In this document: one piece after another, positions 1 to 10,363 of the stretch
Position numbering within the stretch: the stretch's first letter is position 1
How the letters are laid out: every line of letters begins with the position of its first letter
Assembly (NCBI GenBank): GCA_037833965.1
Contig: AP031355.1
Coordinates: 8,333,501-8,397,500, forward strand
Length of the DNA: 64,000 bases
DNA from: Marchantia polymorpha subsp. ruderalis
Taxonomy: Eukaryota > Streptophyta > Marchantiopsida > Marchantiales > Marchantiaceae
Direction of reading: 5' to 3'
The notes under the pieces: model-generated
The model's database searches: none
The model's input: the letters and a program-made list of their open reading frames with translations, nothing else
What the model was told of the DNA's origin: nothing
Translations under genes and position numbers: made by a program

Positions 1-2112
1 CGATCCCGACATTGCTTCTGTGGAGCCTCCTTCGTCATCATCCGAGGGAAGGATTTCGGTCGCCATTGATTGCGTTGGCGACTGACCCGAGTGGGGCTGC
101 GCGTCGTCTACGGGTGCTGCCGCCGATGGGATTCCTGTAGCTTCCCTGCTCCTTGCTAAAATGTCCAAGGCGGTGGGTGAATGTGGCCGTGCTACATTCC
201 CATCATCCGCCTGCCGCTCGTCGACCGTGTCCTCTTCGCCGCCGACGTCCGACGCCGAAGGCGATCGAGCGGAATGTGTCTGCGCGGGGTGTAATTGCGC
301 ATCGCGCACCCGAATTTCGTCCCGCGGACAGATAATCCGCTCCTCCGTTAGGTCTTGCGTGAGGACTGCGTCTGGCCTGCGCCTGATCCGCCGCAGGCGC
401 AGCGCCGAAGGCGACAGGGCCGAAGGCCGCTCGTCCGATGCACCTGGCCCCGAAGGCCCTACCGCCGAAGGCGTATCTGCCGGCGGATTACCCGCCAAAG
501 GTGCGGTCTCCGCACGCTCCCTGCTCAAAACTCGTTGGCCCGAAGGCCCTGGCGCCGAAGGCGCAAATCGCGGCGCGTTATACGCCGGAGGGTCTGGTCC
601 CAAAGGCCCTTGACCCGAAGCCAGATCTTCCGCCGGCTCCTTCCCCTTCCTACGTTGTATCGGGGGTGAATCCTGCCTACTCGTAGGCAGCCGCCTGTGC
701 GTAGGCGAACTTTCTCTGCCTACGCGTAGGCGGAGGTCCACGTCCGCTTGAGGTCGCCTATCCGCTGAAACTCGCCTGTGCGTAGGCGGGACACTCGTCC
801 GCATCGCACGTGGTAACTCCGGAGGCCCTTGGCCCGAAGGCCGCCTCTCGTCAGTCGGAGGTGTAGCGTGGTCCGCCGCCCCTGCGGACGTCCGCGCTCT
901 CTCGATCCTTTTCGGCGACGCACTTCCCTTCTCCGTGGCGATCGTCGCCGTGTCCGCGCTGCTGGCTGGTAACACAAGCCTGCGCGCCTTCTGCTTCGGC
1001 CGGCTGCACACTTCGTGCAGTGGCCGCTGTCGTATGGGAGCAGTGGGTTCTCAAAGCTGCTCCTCCTCTGACTCCTCTCTCCATCGACGCTTCCGCGGCA
1101 CTCTTGCTGCGGGTGTGCTTCTTCCCTCGTCCCGCCGTGTCGGCGGAGTAGAAGCTGGTGAGTCCTCTGCATCGGTGTACACCTCGTTATCCCGCACATA
1201 CTTCCCGGGATGGTCGACGGACAATGGCGGAAAGCGAGCGAGCTCCGCCGCAGTCAGACAGTTCCTCTGGCGATAGAAGTTTATCAAGAAAGGGGAGAGG
1301 TGATTGAGAGTTCCCCCCTTCTCCTCGAATGCGTGCTGTCGCATCACTCTGTGCAGGATGCTCGCCCAGTGAACTGGAGCTCCCTCCAAGATGAGCTCCA
1401 CAAAAGAAACCTGCCACAAGGTGATGTAGGAGGTGCGGTGTGGCTGCAGCAATTGCAGCAGCGCTGCCGCTAAAGTTCGGCGGAAGCGATCTTTGTAGTC
1501 GCGGGTCTTGTACCCATTCTTGGTAGACCTCTCCCGTTTGAACAATTCCACAAATTGCGCCTCGTCCTGCTTCGACACCTTGACGCTCTCACTATCAAAG
1601 AGGAGGTACCCTTCGATGCCGGCACACCTCCCCAAGGCCTGCGCCCAATCCTGGACGGTCCACCGATCGACATGCGGACGCAATCCGCGCGTAGGTGGTC
1701 GCTGTGGCTCCAGCCATTCGCGCACCATGTCCACACAAATGTAATTCCATCCCCACAGCAAGAAATCGAGCTTTCTTGCAATCAGCCGCTCCTCGTAGGC
1801 ACGCAACCCATTCTGTGGAAGCCGGAGCGGCAGCATCCGCAATCTGTTTAGCTTCGACATCGCGCTCTTGAAATTAGCTTGCTCGCTAACTCTCTCTCTG
1901 TTCCGCTCGAGCTCCTTGCTCCCTCTGCAAACTCTTATCTCACTCAATTCCAAATAGCGCGCACTCAATTCTCTCTCAATCAACAAGTAATTCTCCGCGC
2001 GGCGATGTCTGGAATGTTCAACAGCTAGCAGGTGAACGCGCGCAGCTCGCACTAGAAAATGAAATCGCGAATTCAAGAATGGGGCGTCCTCCGTCTCCTG
2101 GTCGAAGGTCAT
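1..2112 (-). pseudogene. U3-encoded protein of LTR A (fossil, partial)
   Basis: This is the long sense-strand frame carried inside the LTR. Visible parts, in order, are the N-terminal start (MTFDQETEDAPFLNSRFHF), the conserved core (LLWGWNYICVDMVREWLEP, then HVDRWTVQDWAQALGRC), the motif HLSPFLINFYRQRNCLTAAE, an Arg/Glu-rich basic stretch, and a Pro/Ala-rich linker full of palindromic DNA repeats. The coiled-coil C-terminal part begins near the window edge. I do not recognise the family. It has no zinc knuckle, retropepsin, RT or integrase motif, and no visible signal peptide or membrane segment. Broken in places. Confidence 0.7.
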
Positions 2113-3354
2113 GGTCGGCTCTCGGTCGTGAGGGTCGAATCACTTGATGGCCGCGCCGGCTCCGCGCTAAAACGGTCTCCTTTCTCACGTGCGGCTTCAC
2201 GCTCCGCAGACGCCGATTTAACTCACACGCTCGAATTGGCAAATTTGAACTCCGCTAGCGTACTACGCAGCGGACATGGGTGTGCAGCGCCGAAGGCGGA
2301 TTTCTCGCCTTGCGCGCTACACTCGTTCGTACCACTCTTCGGCCAATCCCCCTCCGCCGAAGGCGATCGTCCGCGCATCGGACAAAAGTTGAACTCCCTT
2401 CTGCGTAGGCGGAATCCCCGGCGGAATCTCCGCCGGCGCGGAACTTCATCTGCTTGTGCGTAGGCGCTCGCCTACGCGTAGGCGAATTCCGTCCGCGCTG
2501 CTGCGCTGGCGCCGAAGGCGTTGACCGCGGTCAACAGGCTCCGTCCAGTATGTCCATTTTTCGCCTCTCCGTCGGCGCTCTTGTCGCCGTAACTCCGTCC
2601 GACCGAAGGCGCATCCGTCCGTTTCGTCCGTACAGTCCGTACGGATTTTGCTACTCCGCTGGATCCTCGCCCGTCCGCGCTGCTGCGCTGGCGCGGAAGG
2701 CGCCGTACAATTTCTAACCCCGAAGGCGCATTTCTAGGGCTGAAGGCGGATTTCCCGCCGACGCCGAAGCGCCTGTGCGTAGGCGGTCTTCGCTCGTCCG
2801 CTTGGGCAGAGGTTTCCTCGCCTACGCGTAGGCGACATTTGCGGCGGACATCGCGCCGACGTCAAACCCTATTTCGCCTACGCGTAGGCGAACTGCCTTC
2901 GTCCGCGCATAGGACAAATTTTCCTCGCCTACTCGTAGGCGAGAAGCTGAGTATCTTGCGACCTTCCTAACGCCCGGAGTCCTCATCTGTTTGTGGCGTT
3001 CTTGGGCTCGTTAGAATCAGCGCGTCGAGTTCTTTCCAACGAGACCCTGATCAAGTCAAGGCGTTGCGAATTGAGAAAGTTCTGAGGGATTCCTCTAGCG
3101 CCGAAGGTGCAGCGCCGAAGGCGGATTTTGCGCCTTGCGCCGAAGGGGTTATACCTTCAGAGCCCGCATGTAGGGTGGTGTCCGTCCCCGACGTTGCACC
3201 CAACTCCTGGATTCTACGAGTTCTCTCGAGAATCTCTGCGATCTTCCGATTTCACTATGTTTTGATGCACCGAAGGCTATTTACATTGCTGCCGCGGTAC
3301 AGTTTTCCAAAAATGTTTTAATTTCCTCAAAAATACCAAAAGTGGGGTACCACA
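1..3354 (-). mobile_element. LTR copy A (partial, left end outside window), giant-LTR Ty3/gypsy family
   Basis: In minus orientation it starts with the family terminus TGTGGTACCCCAC at 3354 and runs leftward past position 1. It matches LTRs B and C segment by segment: AT-rich first 150 bases, palindrome-rich GC stretch, then the U3 frame. The bases next to it (3355-3359, GCATC) resume the 3' LTR of element G exactly where the 5' LTR of G reads on at about 24990, so A is an insertion into that 3' LTR. The second target repeat lies outside the window. Solo LTR is the likely state by analogy, but a full element cannot be excluded. Fossil. Confidence 0.85.
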
Positions 3355-3680
3355 GCATCGCCGAAGGCGCACTCCTGGTCGGAAGCATTCAGAGGTCCTT
3401 GCCGGCTTTGACGTCTTCAGCGACATCTCCTCCGGAGGTGTCTGTGCCGGAAGCGTACCTTCCCTAAGCGCCGGAGGCGCGTGGGTAAAGACACCTCAGC
3501 AAAGGAGATCTTGCCGAAGGCGTTTGGCGCCGTTACGCCCAACTCCGTGATTCTTTGTGACCCGCGATTTCCTCAATTCACTCTATTTAACGTACCATTT
3601 CCTAACTACAGACACTGCTTTGGTACTTCTTTTTCAAAATTGTTTAAATTCTGCGAAAAAACAAAAAGTGTGTTACCACA
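3355..3680 (-). repeat. Start of the 3' LTR of element G
   Basis: This stretch reads TGTGGTAACACACTTTTTG on the minus strand from 3680. It matches the outer end of the 5' LTR of G (about 24990-25330) almost base for base, with about 10 substitutions and a few small indels. It directly follows the polypurine tract, as a 3' LTR must. The rest of this LTR is displaced by insertion A and lies left of the window. Confidence 0.88.
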
Positions 3681-3698
3681 TGCCTTTCCTCCTCAATT
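3681..3698 (-). other. Polypurine tract of element G
   Basis: The minus strand reads AATTGAGGAGGAAAGGCA, ending directly at the TG of the 3' LTR. Purine-rich tracts at this spot prime plus-strand DNA synthesis in LTR retrotransposons. Only about 20 bases separate it from the end of the integrase frame, so there is no room for an envelope or extra gene between pol and the LTR. Confidence 0.8.
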
Positions 3699-3718
3699 GT
3701 GAGCGCCCACGCGAACAT

Positions 3719-4777
3719 TTACACGTGGTATTTCTTCAGACGCCACCCGTTCACGCGGGTGCCTAGCCATTCCCCTGTCAATTCTACGAGCTGGATCGAG
3801 CCATTGGAGAAAACTTCGATCACCTTGTAGGGCCTCATCCATCTCAAGTGTAGCTTGCCTGGAAATCGGGCATGTCTGCTGTCATAGAGCAGGGCCAAGT
3901 CGCCCTTCTGTAGTAGTACTGGTTTGATTCTCCGATCGTACTTCTCCTTCCGTCTGAGCTGCAGTTGTTTTGTTCGATCTTCCACCTCTTGACGTCCTTC
4001 TTCCAGCGCCATGACTTCTTGCAGTCGGTAGATCTGACTTTCTTCCGCATGTAACCTCCTCTGATCTAAGGTTCGCTGTGTGGGTATCTCGAATTCGATA
4101 GGTAAGATCGGATGCTGCCCATATACCAGAAAGTAAGGCGTCCTTTGGGTGGTGACTTTCTCTGCAGTTCGGTATGCCCATAAAGCGGCTGGTAACTTGG
4201 TGTCCCAGTCGTGCGCATGGTTCACAGTCACCTTGAGGAGTATCTTGCACAGCAATCCATTGGACTTCTCTGTCAGACCATTCGCCTTGGGATTGTATGG
4301 GGTAGTCTTCCGATGTTTAATCTGGAAGTGCTGCGTCAGATTCTCTATCACTTGATTCAAAAAGTGGGTTCCTCTATCACTGACTATCTCTAGTGGACAC
4401 CCGTAGCGTGTGATGATCGATTCGAATAAGAAGGTTGCTACTGTCGCTGCGTCGTCCTTCCATGTAGCCTCGGCCTCTACCATCTTGGTCGCATAGTCCG
4501 TGGCTACCAATATGTAGCGCCTGCGAGTGTGTCTAGTGACAGGTTGTATGGGTCCTACGAAGTCGATTCCCCATTTTTCAAATGGTGCCAAGGGCATGAT
4601 CGGTGCCAGAGGCCATCTTGTGATCGGTGTCGGTCTTCCCGTCCTCTTGCAGCTATCACATTTGCGAATGTAGTCGTGTACATCTTTAAACATCGTCGGC
4701 CACCAGTATCCTGCATTCACAATTTTGGTCACCGTATTCCTGATGGCGTAATGACCACCAGCGTCTTCTGTGTGCAT
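3719..4777 (-). pseudogene. Integrase region of element G (fossil)
   Basis: The region begins with an HHCC zinc-binding segment (GHYAIRNTVTKIVNAGYWWP followed by CDSCKR). The catalytic core carries the D-D-E signature in the contexts WGIDFVGP, EIVSDRGTHFLN and NGLTEKSNG. A C-terminal basic/SH3-like part follows (LLYDSRHARFPGKLHLRW), ending in VNGWRLKKYHV. I see no chromodomain. This C-terminus resembles the VNG(H/Q)RLK motif common in plant non-chromovirus gypsy elements (family knowledge). It is the last gene before the polypurine tract. Confidence 0.9.
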
Positions 4778-4809
4778 TGCTCTAACAACACGTGGAACTT
4801 CGGACTCCT

Positions 4810-6190
4810 CTAAGCATCTGCACAGCTCTCATCGGCCATCCTCTTGAATAAGACTCCCTGTTGGAGCTGGTAAGGTCCAGCTTTATGCACGAAGACTGTT
4901 CGCTGCTCAACATCCAATACTTCTGGACATTGGAGTGTGAGCAGAAACCTGTACAGGTCCGCATACCTAGACTCATGGCTGGCGGACAACTGAAAAAGTT
5001 GTTCGTCGGGGAAATCATCCACTACTTCTTCTTCTATGGGTTCGGTCCATAGTCTGGAGAGGTAGTCCGCGTTCTCGTGGTGAGCGCCCTTCCTAGTCTG
5101 CACAGTGTAGGTGAATTCCTGCAGCAGTAGTACCCACCTGGCAATACGTCCGGACAGATCCGCCTTCTTCACTAGGTGCTGTAATGCGTAGTGATCCACA
5201 TAAAACACAAACTCATAGCAGATCAAATAATGCCTGAACTTCTTACAGGAGTATACCATTCCCAACGCCTCCCTCTCAGTTGTTGTGTACTTCTTCTCTG
5301 CTACTGACGGTTGACGGCTCGCGAAGTAAATCGGGTAGTCCTTCTTGTTGTCGTCCTTCTGACTGAGAAGTACTCTGATTGCAAATGCCGACGTGTCTAC
5401 ATAGACATGGAAGGGTCGGTTCCAATCCGGGCTTCTCAGAACCGGAGCAGTCGTCAGTTTAGCTTTGAGTGTTTCAAAGGCTAGATGTTGCTCCTTGCCC
5501 CACACATAGGGCTCCTCCTTCTTAAGCAGCTTTGTCAGATCGGCTGCCAAGATTGCGTACATATTTATGAACCTTTTGTAATAGCCCACATGGCCAAGAA
5601 AGGCTCTCAACTCGCGCAGGTTCGTCGGCGGCTGAAGTTCGAGAATAATCTTTACCTTCTCGACATCCACCGCAATGCCGTCGGACGAAACTCTGTGCCC
5701 CAGCAGAATCCCGCTGGTCATAAAGAAAAAACACTTCTCAGGGTGCAAGGACAAGCTGCTTTCCCGACATCGGTCAAACGTCTGCCGAAGGTGGCTAAGG
5801 TGCTCCGACCTCTTACCGAAGACACAAAAGTCATCGATGAAAATTTCCAGGAACTTTCTCATGTGCTCTTGGAAGATGTTTGTCATCATCGGCTAGAACG
5901 TAGCCGGCGCGTTGCACAACCCGAAAGGCATCTTGTGGTAAGCGTAGGTTCCCCAGTCAGTCGTGAAGGTCGTTTTGTCCTTGTCCTGTTCTCTGATGGA
6001 CACCTGGTTGTATCCGGAGAACCCGTCTAGAAAACTGTAGCACTCATGCCCTGCGACATGATCCAAAATGGAGTCCGTAAAAGACAGAGGGTGATGGTCC
6101 TTGCGCGTTGCTGCGTTTAGCTTTCGGAAGTCCTGGCACACCCGAATCTTACCTGTCAGTTTCTTGGGCACGATTACAATTGGCGAGACC
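4810..6190 (-). pseudogene. Reverse transcriptase (catalytic part) and RNase H of element G (fossil)
   Basis: RT motifs run from right to left. KIRVCQDFRKLNAATRKDHH and FLDGFSGYNQV are followed by MPFGLCNAPATF, then the active-site block FIDDF and the thumb segment LGHRVSSDGI. RNase H follows (PFHVYVDTSAFAIRVLLSQK, then TTTEREALGMVYSCKKFRHY, then FYVDHYALQHL). This is the Ty3/gypsy order RT-RNase H. The region is cut off from the N-terminal part of RT by the insertion of LTR B, whose target repeat CACTC occupies 6191-6195. The element is dead, with several breaks over its coding length. Confidence 0.92.
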
Positions 6191-6389
6191 CACTCTGTAA
6201 TAACCCACTAAAGGCTAGAACTGCAATATAGTGGTAGAAAGGTCGAACCCACAAGGATAGAGGAACACACAGGGTACAAAGTGTCACGTTTAACAGACTA
6301 TTGAGGAGTTTGAATTCTCAGGCGACTGTCACTCCCAGAAATACTGCAAGTGTCCACTCGGAGCGCACTCGGAGGTCGCACAGTGCAGC

Positions 6390-6426
<37 letters not shown>

Positions 6427-7154
6427 GAAACTACAGAAACATAACCCAGAGATCCGTTAGGACCTCTACTCAAGATTTCAGGGGGGAAGGTCTCTCGAGA
6501 GTACACTCAGCGAAGCTGCGGGCAGTGGCTTCCAACTCCGGCTTTTACAACACTTCCACTAGCTTGCTGCTAGTGTAGGAAACCCGGTTTGGACTGCCTA
6601 CTTCGGATCGAAGTCACTCCTACGCGGTGAACAACACTCTCAACTCACAAAACGCGCAGAGAACACAGGTCCGCACTGAAGGACTCACTGTGAAACATTC
6701 CAGTAACACAACAACAGTCTATTGAAGAGTTTGAATTCTCAGGCACTTGTCATTCCCAGAAATACTACAGGGGTTACCCTCAAGGCACCTACTGCAGCGT
6801 AACCTGAATTTACAACCAAGGCTTACACGAAGTAGCAAAACTTCACTTTGGCATTCAGGGGAAAAATCCCGAAGGAGTACAATCAGAAAGAAACACTCGA
6901 AGGTGTAGGGGCGAAACTGTTCAAGTATCTAACTAGTCACTGGCTCTTAGCATCGGCAGTCACCCGCAGGTGTAGATCCGAACTACTCAAGTCTCTAACC
7001 AATGTACTAGCTCTGAACATTCGGCCGAAGGCCTTCAGCTTAGAAAATGCGGAACGCCAAGTTGTAGCTCCTCTTGCGTGGTGACAGAACTAAGGACACA
7101 AACACGCAGAGAAAATGAGCTCCTGATCTCCACTTCTGAATTTGGGAAAGAACC

Positions 7155-7185
7155 CCAGGCAAAACGCCTGGAACTATTTTATACC
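7155..7185 (-). promoter_or_regulatory. LTR B core promoter: TATA box and adjacent hairpin
   Basis: A TATAAAATA box (minus strand, about 7185-7177) stands just after the end of the U3 frame. It is followed within about 10 bases by the inverted repeat CCAGGC-GTTTT-GCCTGG (7171-7155). The same arrangement occurs in every copy, and the stem changes in a paired way between copies. Transcription would start near the distal edge of the hairpin if normal plant TATA spacing holds (inference). Confidence 0.6.
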
Positions 7186-7219
7186 TTCTAAGTCCTAATT
7201 AACACTATACTGTACTACG

Positions 7220-10200
7220 CTACACGCCTGCACGGAACCACGCTACACTACACTCCGCGGAACCTGTGCTACGCCTCCTGCGCGACGGTCTGCCGCGCAC
7301 TAACTCCCTACCCTGCCAGTCTTCCGCTCGACTGCGCAGTCCCAGCCGCTGCAACGCCGCGGACACCTCCACTTCGAGGGCGGACATGGTATCCTGCGCC
7401 TTCGACAGAAAAGCGTCAAGCTTCTTTGCTACCTTCCGCCGACTCCTGCTGTCACCTGTCAACAACCCGGCTGCGCGAAGTTCAAACTCACGTAGTGTGA
7501 GTTTCTCCTGCGCCGCCACTTTCCAGTGGGCGTAGCCCTTGAGACAGTGGGCGACACGTCTCGCCGTCTCCTCCTTCGTGCGATCTGCCTCTCGCCTGCG
7601 ATCCTCTTCAATTACCACTAATTGCGATTCGGCCTCAGCACGCTGCGCTCTCAATTCGCCACACTCTGACTATAGCCTGCGGATTAAATCCTCATCCGCC
7701 TGTCGTGCGAGCTGACACTGCTCTAACAACCGCGTCTGTCGCACGAGCTCCTTTGACAAAATCCGATTTTGGGTCTGCTTAGAAATCAGTGCTTCCGTGA
7801 CCTTCACCTGCTCCTTGGTGAGCTCTTCCAGTTTCCCATCCCTCACCTTTTCGGAGTACTTGTAAAATTTCTGATTGAGGTTATACTGACCCCACAAGCA
7901 TTCATGCTTCTCCTTCAATTCCCTCAGCTCCTGGTCCACTCTAGCTAGTAGCTTGCTGGTGTGGACTTTAGTGCGAGTCCGCCTGCGCACTAATTCGATG
8001 TAAGATCCCGGCTGAAGTGGGTCGGCGTATTTATCGATTTTGCGATCCAAGTACCTCAACAACGGAATCACCTGCTCAGAGAGCGCCGCCGCCGGCGCTC
8101 CAACAATTTCCTCCTCCTCCTCCTCGGTATCCCCTACTCCTGACATTTCTTCGGTGGAGCCTCCGTCGTCATCATCCGAGTGGAGAATTTCAGTCGCCAT
8201 TGATTGCGTCGGTGACTGACCCGAGTGGGGCTGCACGTCGTCGACGTGTGCTGCCTGCGAAGGCACCGCTGCAGTCTCGCTGCTCTTTGCTAAAATGTCT
8301 AAGGCGGTGGGCGAATGTGCCCGTGCTACATCCCCGTCGCCCGCTTGTCGGTCTTCTACCATATCTGCTCTGCCGCCGACGTCCGCCGCCGAAGGCGATC
8401 GATCGGAGGGTGGCTGCGCGGGGTTTGATTGCGCATCGCGCACCGAAATCTCGTCCCGCGGACAGTCACTCCGCTCCTCCGTCCGTCGCTGCTCCCTCGC
8501 TCGGTCCGCGGAGGCTGTGCCTGGCCTGTGCGCAGGCGCAAATGCTGGCGCCTTGTCCGCCGCAGGCGCAGCGCCGCGGACGTCCATCGCCAAAGGCGAC
8601 ATGGCCGGGGGCCGCTCGCCCGATGTGCCTTGGCCCTGAGGCCCTACCGCCGAAGGCGCATGTACCGGCGGATTACCCGCCGATGGTGCGGCCTCCGCAC
8701 GCTCCCTGCTCGTATCTCCTCGGCTCGAAGGCCCTGGCGCCGAAGGCGCAAATCGCGGCGCGTTGTGCGCCGGAGGGTCTGGCCCCGAAGGCCGGTGTCT
8801 CGTAGGCGGATCCTCCGCCGGCTCCTTCCCCTTCCTACGTTGGAATGGGGGTGATTCCTGCCTGTGCACAGGCGGCACGTGTGGAGGTGACCTGCGCACA
8901 GGCGGACTGCTTCTTCCCACGCGTAGGCGTAGGTCTACGTCCGCTTGTGGTCGTCTGTCCGCGGAGGCTCGTCCGTCCGCGGAGTCTCGCCTGTCCGCGG
9001 AGGTTCGTCCGTCCGCGGAGGCTCGCCTGTGCGCAAACGGAACACCTGTCCGTTACGCACGTGGTAACTCCGGACGCCCTTGGCCCGTAGGCGGCCTCTC
9101 GTCCGTCGAGGCTGCAGCGTGGTCCGTTGCTCCTGCGGACGTCCGCGCTCCCTCGTTCTTCTCTGGCGACGCACTTCCTTTCTCCGTCGCAATCGTTGCC
9201 GTGTCCGCGCTGTTGGCTGGTAACACCAGCCTGCGCGCCTTCTGCTTCGGCCGGCTGTATGACTCGTACAACGGCCGCGGTCGAATGGGAGCAGAGGGTT
9301 CTTGATGCTGCTCCTCTTCGGACTCCTCTCTCCATCGCCGCTTCCGCGGCGCTCGTGCTGCAGGAGTGTTCCTCCCTTCGTCCCTCCGTCTCGACGGAGT
9401 AGAAGTCGGTGACTCCTCTGCATCAGTGTCGACCTCATTCTCCCGCACATACTTCCCGGGATGGTCGACGGACAACGGCGGAAAACGCGCAAGCTCCGCC
9501 GCTGTCAAACAATTCCGCTGTCGATAAAAATTGATGAGGAAAGGAGAGAGATGGTTTAGAGTTCCCCCCTTCTCCTCAAAAGCGTGCTGTCGCATCACCC
9601 GGTGCAGGATGCTCGCCCAGTGAATTGGAGTTCCCTCGATGACACACTCCACAAAAGAGACCTGCCACAATGTGATGTAGCAGGCGCGGTGTGGCTGTAG
9701 TAATTGCAGCAGCGCCGTGGACAGAGTCCGGCGGAATCGATCCTTGTAATCGCGGGTCCTGTACCCATTCTTGGTAGACCTCCCGTTCTTGAACAGCTCC
9801 ACGAATTGTGACTCTTCCTGCTTGGTCACCTTGATGCTCTCACTGTCGAAGAGGAGGTGCCCTGGCATGCCGGCACATCTCTCCAATGCCTGCGCCCAAT
9901 CTTGGACTGTCCACCGATCAACATGCGGACGCAATCCGCGCAAAGGTGGTCCCTGTGGCTCTAGCCACTCGCGCACCATATCCGCACAGATGTAGTTCCA
10001 TCCCCATAGCAAGAAATCGAGCTTTCTTGCTATCAGGCGCTCCTCGAAAGCGCGCAGCCCGTTCTATGGTAGACGGAGCGGCAGCATCCGCAATCGGCCC
10101 GGTCTCGTCATTGCGTTCTTGGAGTTCGCCCGCCCGCTCATTTTACTTCCGCTCCGCTCGAGCTCCTTTCTTCCTCGGCAAACTCTAATCGCCCTCAATT

Positions 10201-10363
10201 CCAAATCACGCGCACTCACTTCTCCCTCAATCACCAAGAAATCCTCTGCGCGGCGATGTCGAGAATGCTTAGCAGCCAGTAGATGGACGCGCGCAGCTCG
10301 CACCAGTGAATGGAATCGCGAATTCAAGAATGGGACGCTCTCCGCCGCCCGGTCGAAGGTCAT
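7220..10363 (-). pseudogene. U3-encoded protein of LTR B (fossil)
   Basis: The N-terminal block begins MTFDRAAESVPFLNSRFHS at 10363. The conserved core follows (LLWGWNYICADMVREWLEP, HVDRWTVQDWAQALERCAG, HWASILHRVMRQHAFEEKGG, HLSPFLINFYRQRNC), then a basic segment (APRKRRWREESEEEQ). The linker is rich in Pro, Ala, Ser and Arg. An acidic stretch rich in Glu/Asp leads into a coiled-coil C-terminal half with heptad-like Leu/Glu/Arg/Gln content (SECGELRAQRAEAESQLVVI) that ends near 7220. It is about a thousand codons in all. No known catalytic motif was seen. It lies in the same sense as gag-pol within the LTR. Broken in places. Confidence 0.75.

Noticed and set aside
3719-6190. Chromodomain at the integrase C-terminus
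   Set aside because: The frame ends soon after VNGWRLKKYHV and within about 20 bases of the PPT; no chromodomain residues are visible.
6393-6424. (AC)n run as a functional element
   Set aside because: A microsatellite whose length differs in every LTR copy (6393-6424, 18360-18387, 34123-34139); no sign of function.
8860-9040. CRISPR-like array of short palindromic repeats
   Set aside because: Units are variable in sequence and spacing, sit within a coding linker, and lack unique spacers of even length; this is a plant retrotransposon.
8017-9335. Long frames on the strand opposite the U3 gene (for example plus 8017-8805 and 17108-17908)
   Set aside because: They lie antisense to the conserved frame, change from copy to copy, and are expected as shadows in GC-rich DNA.
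7220-10363. U3 protein as an envelope gene
   Set aside because: No signal peptide, no membrane segment, no cysteine-rich ectodomain; the C-terminal half is a charged coiled coil.
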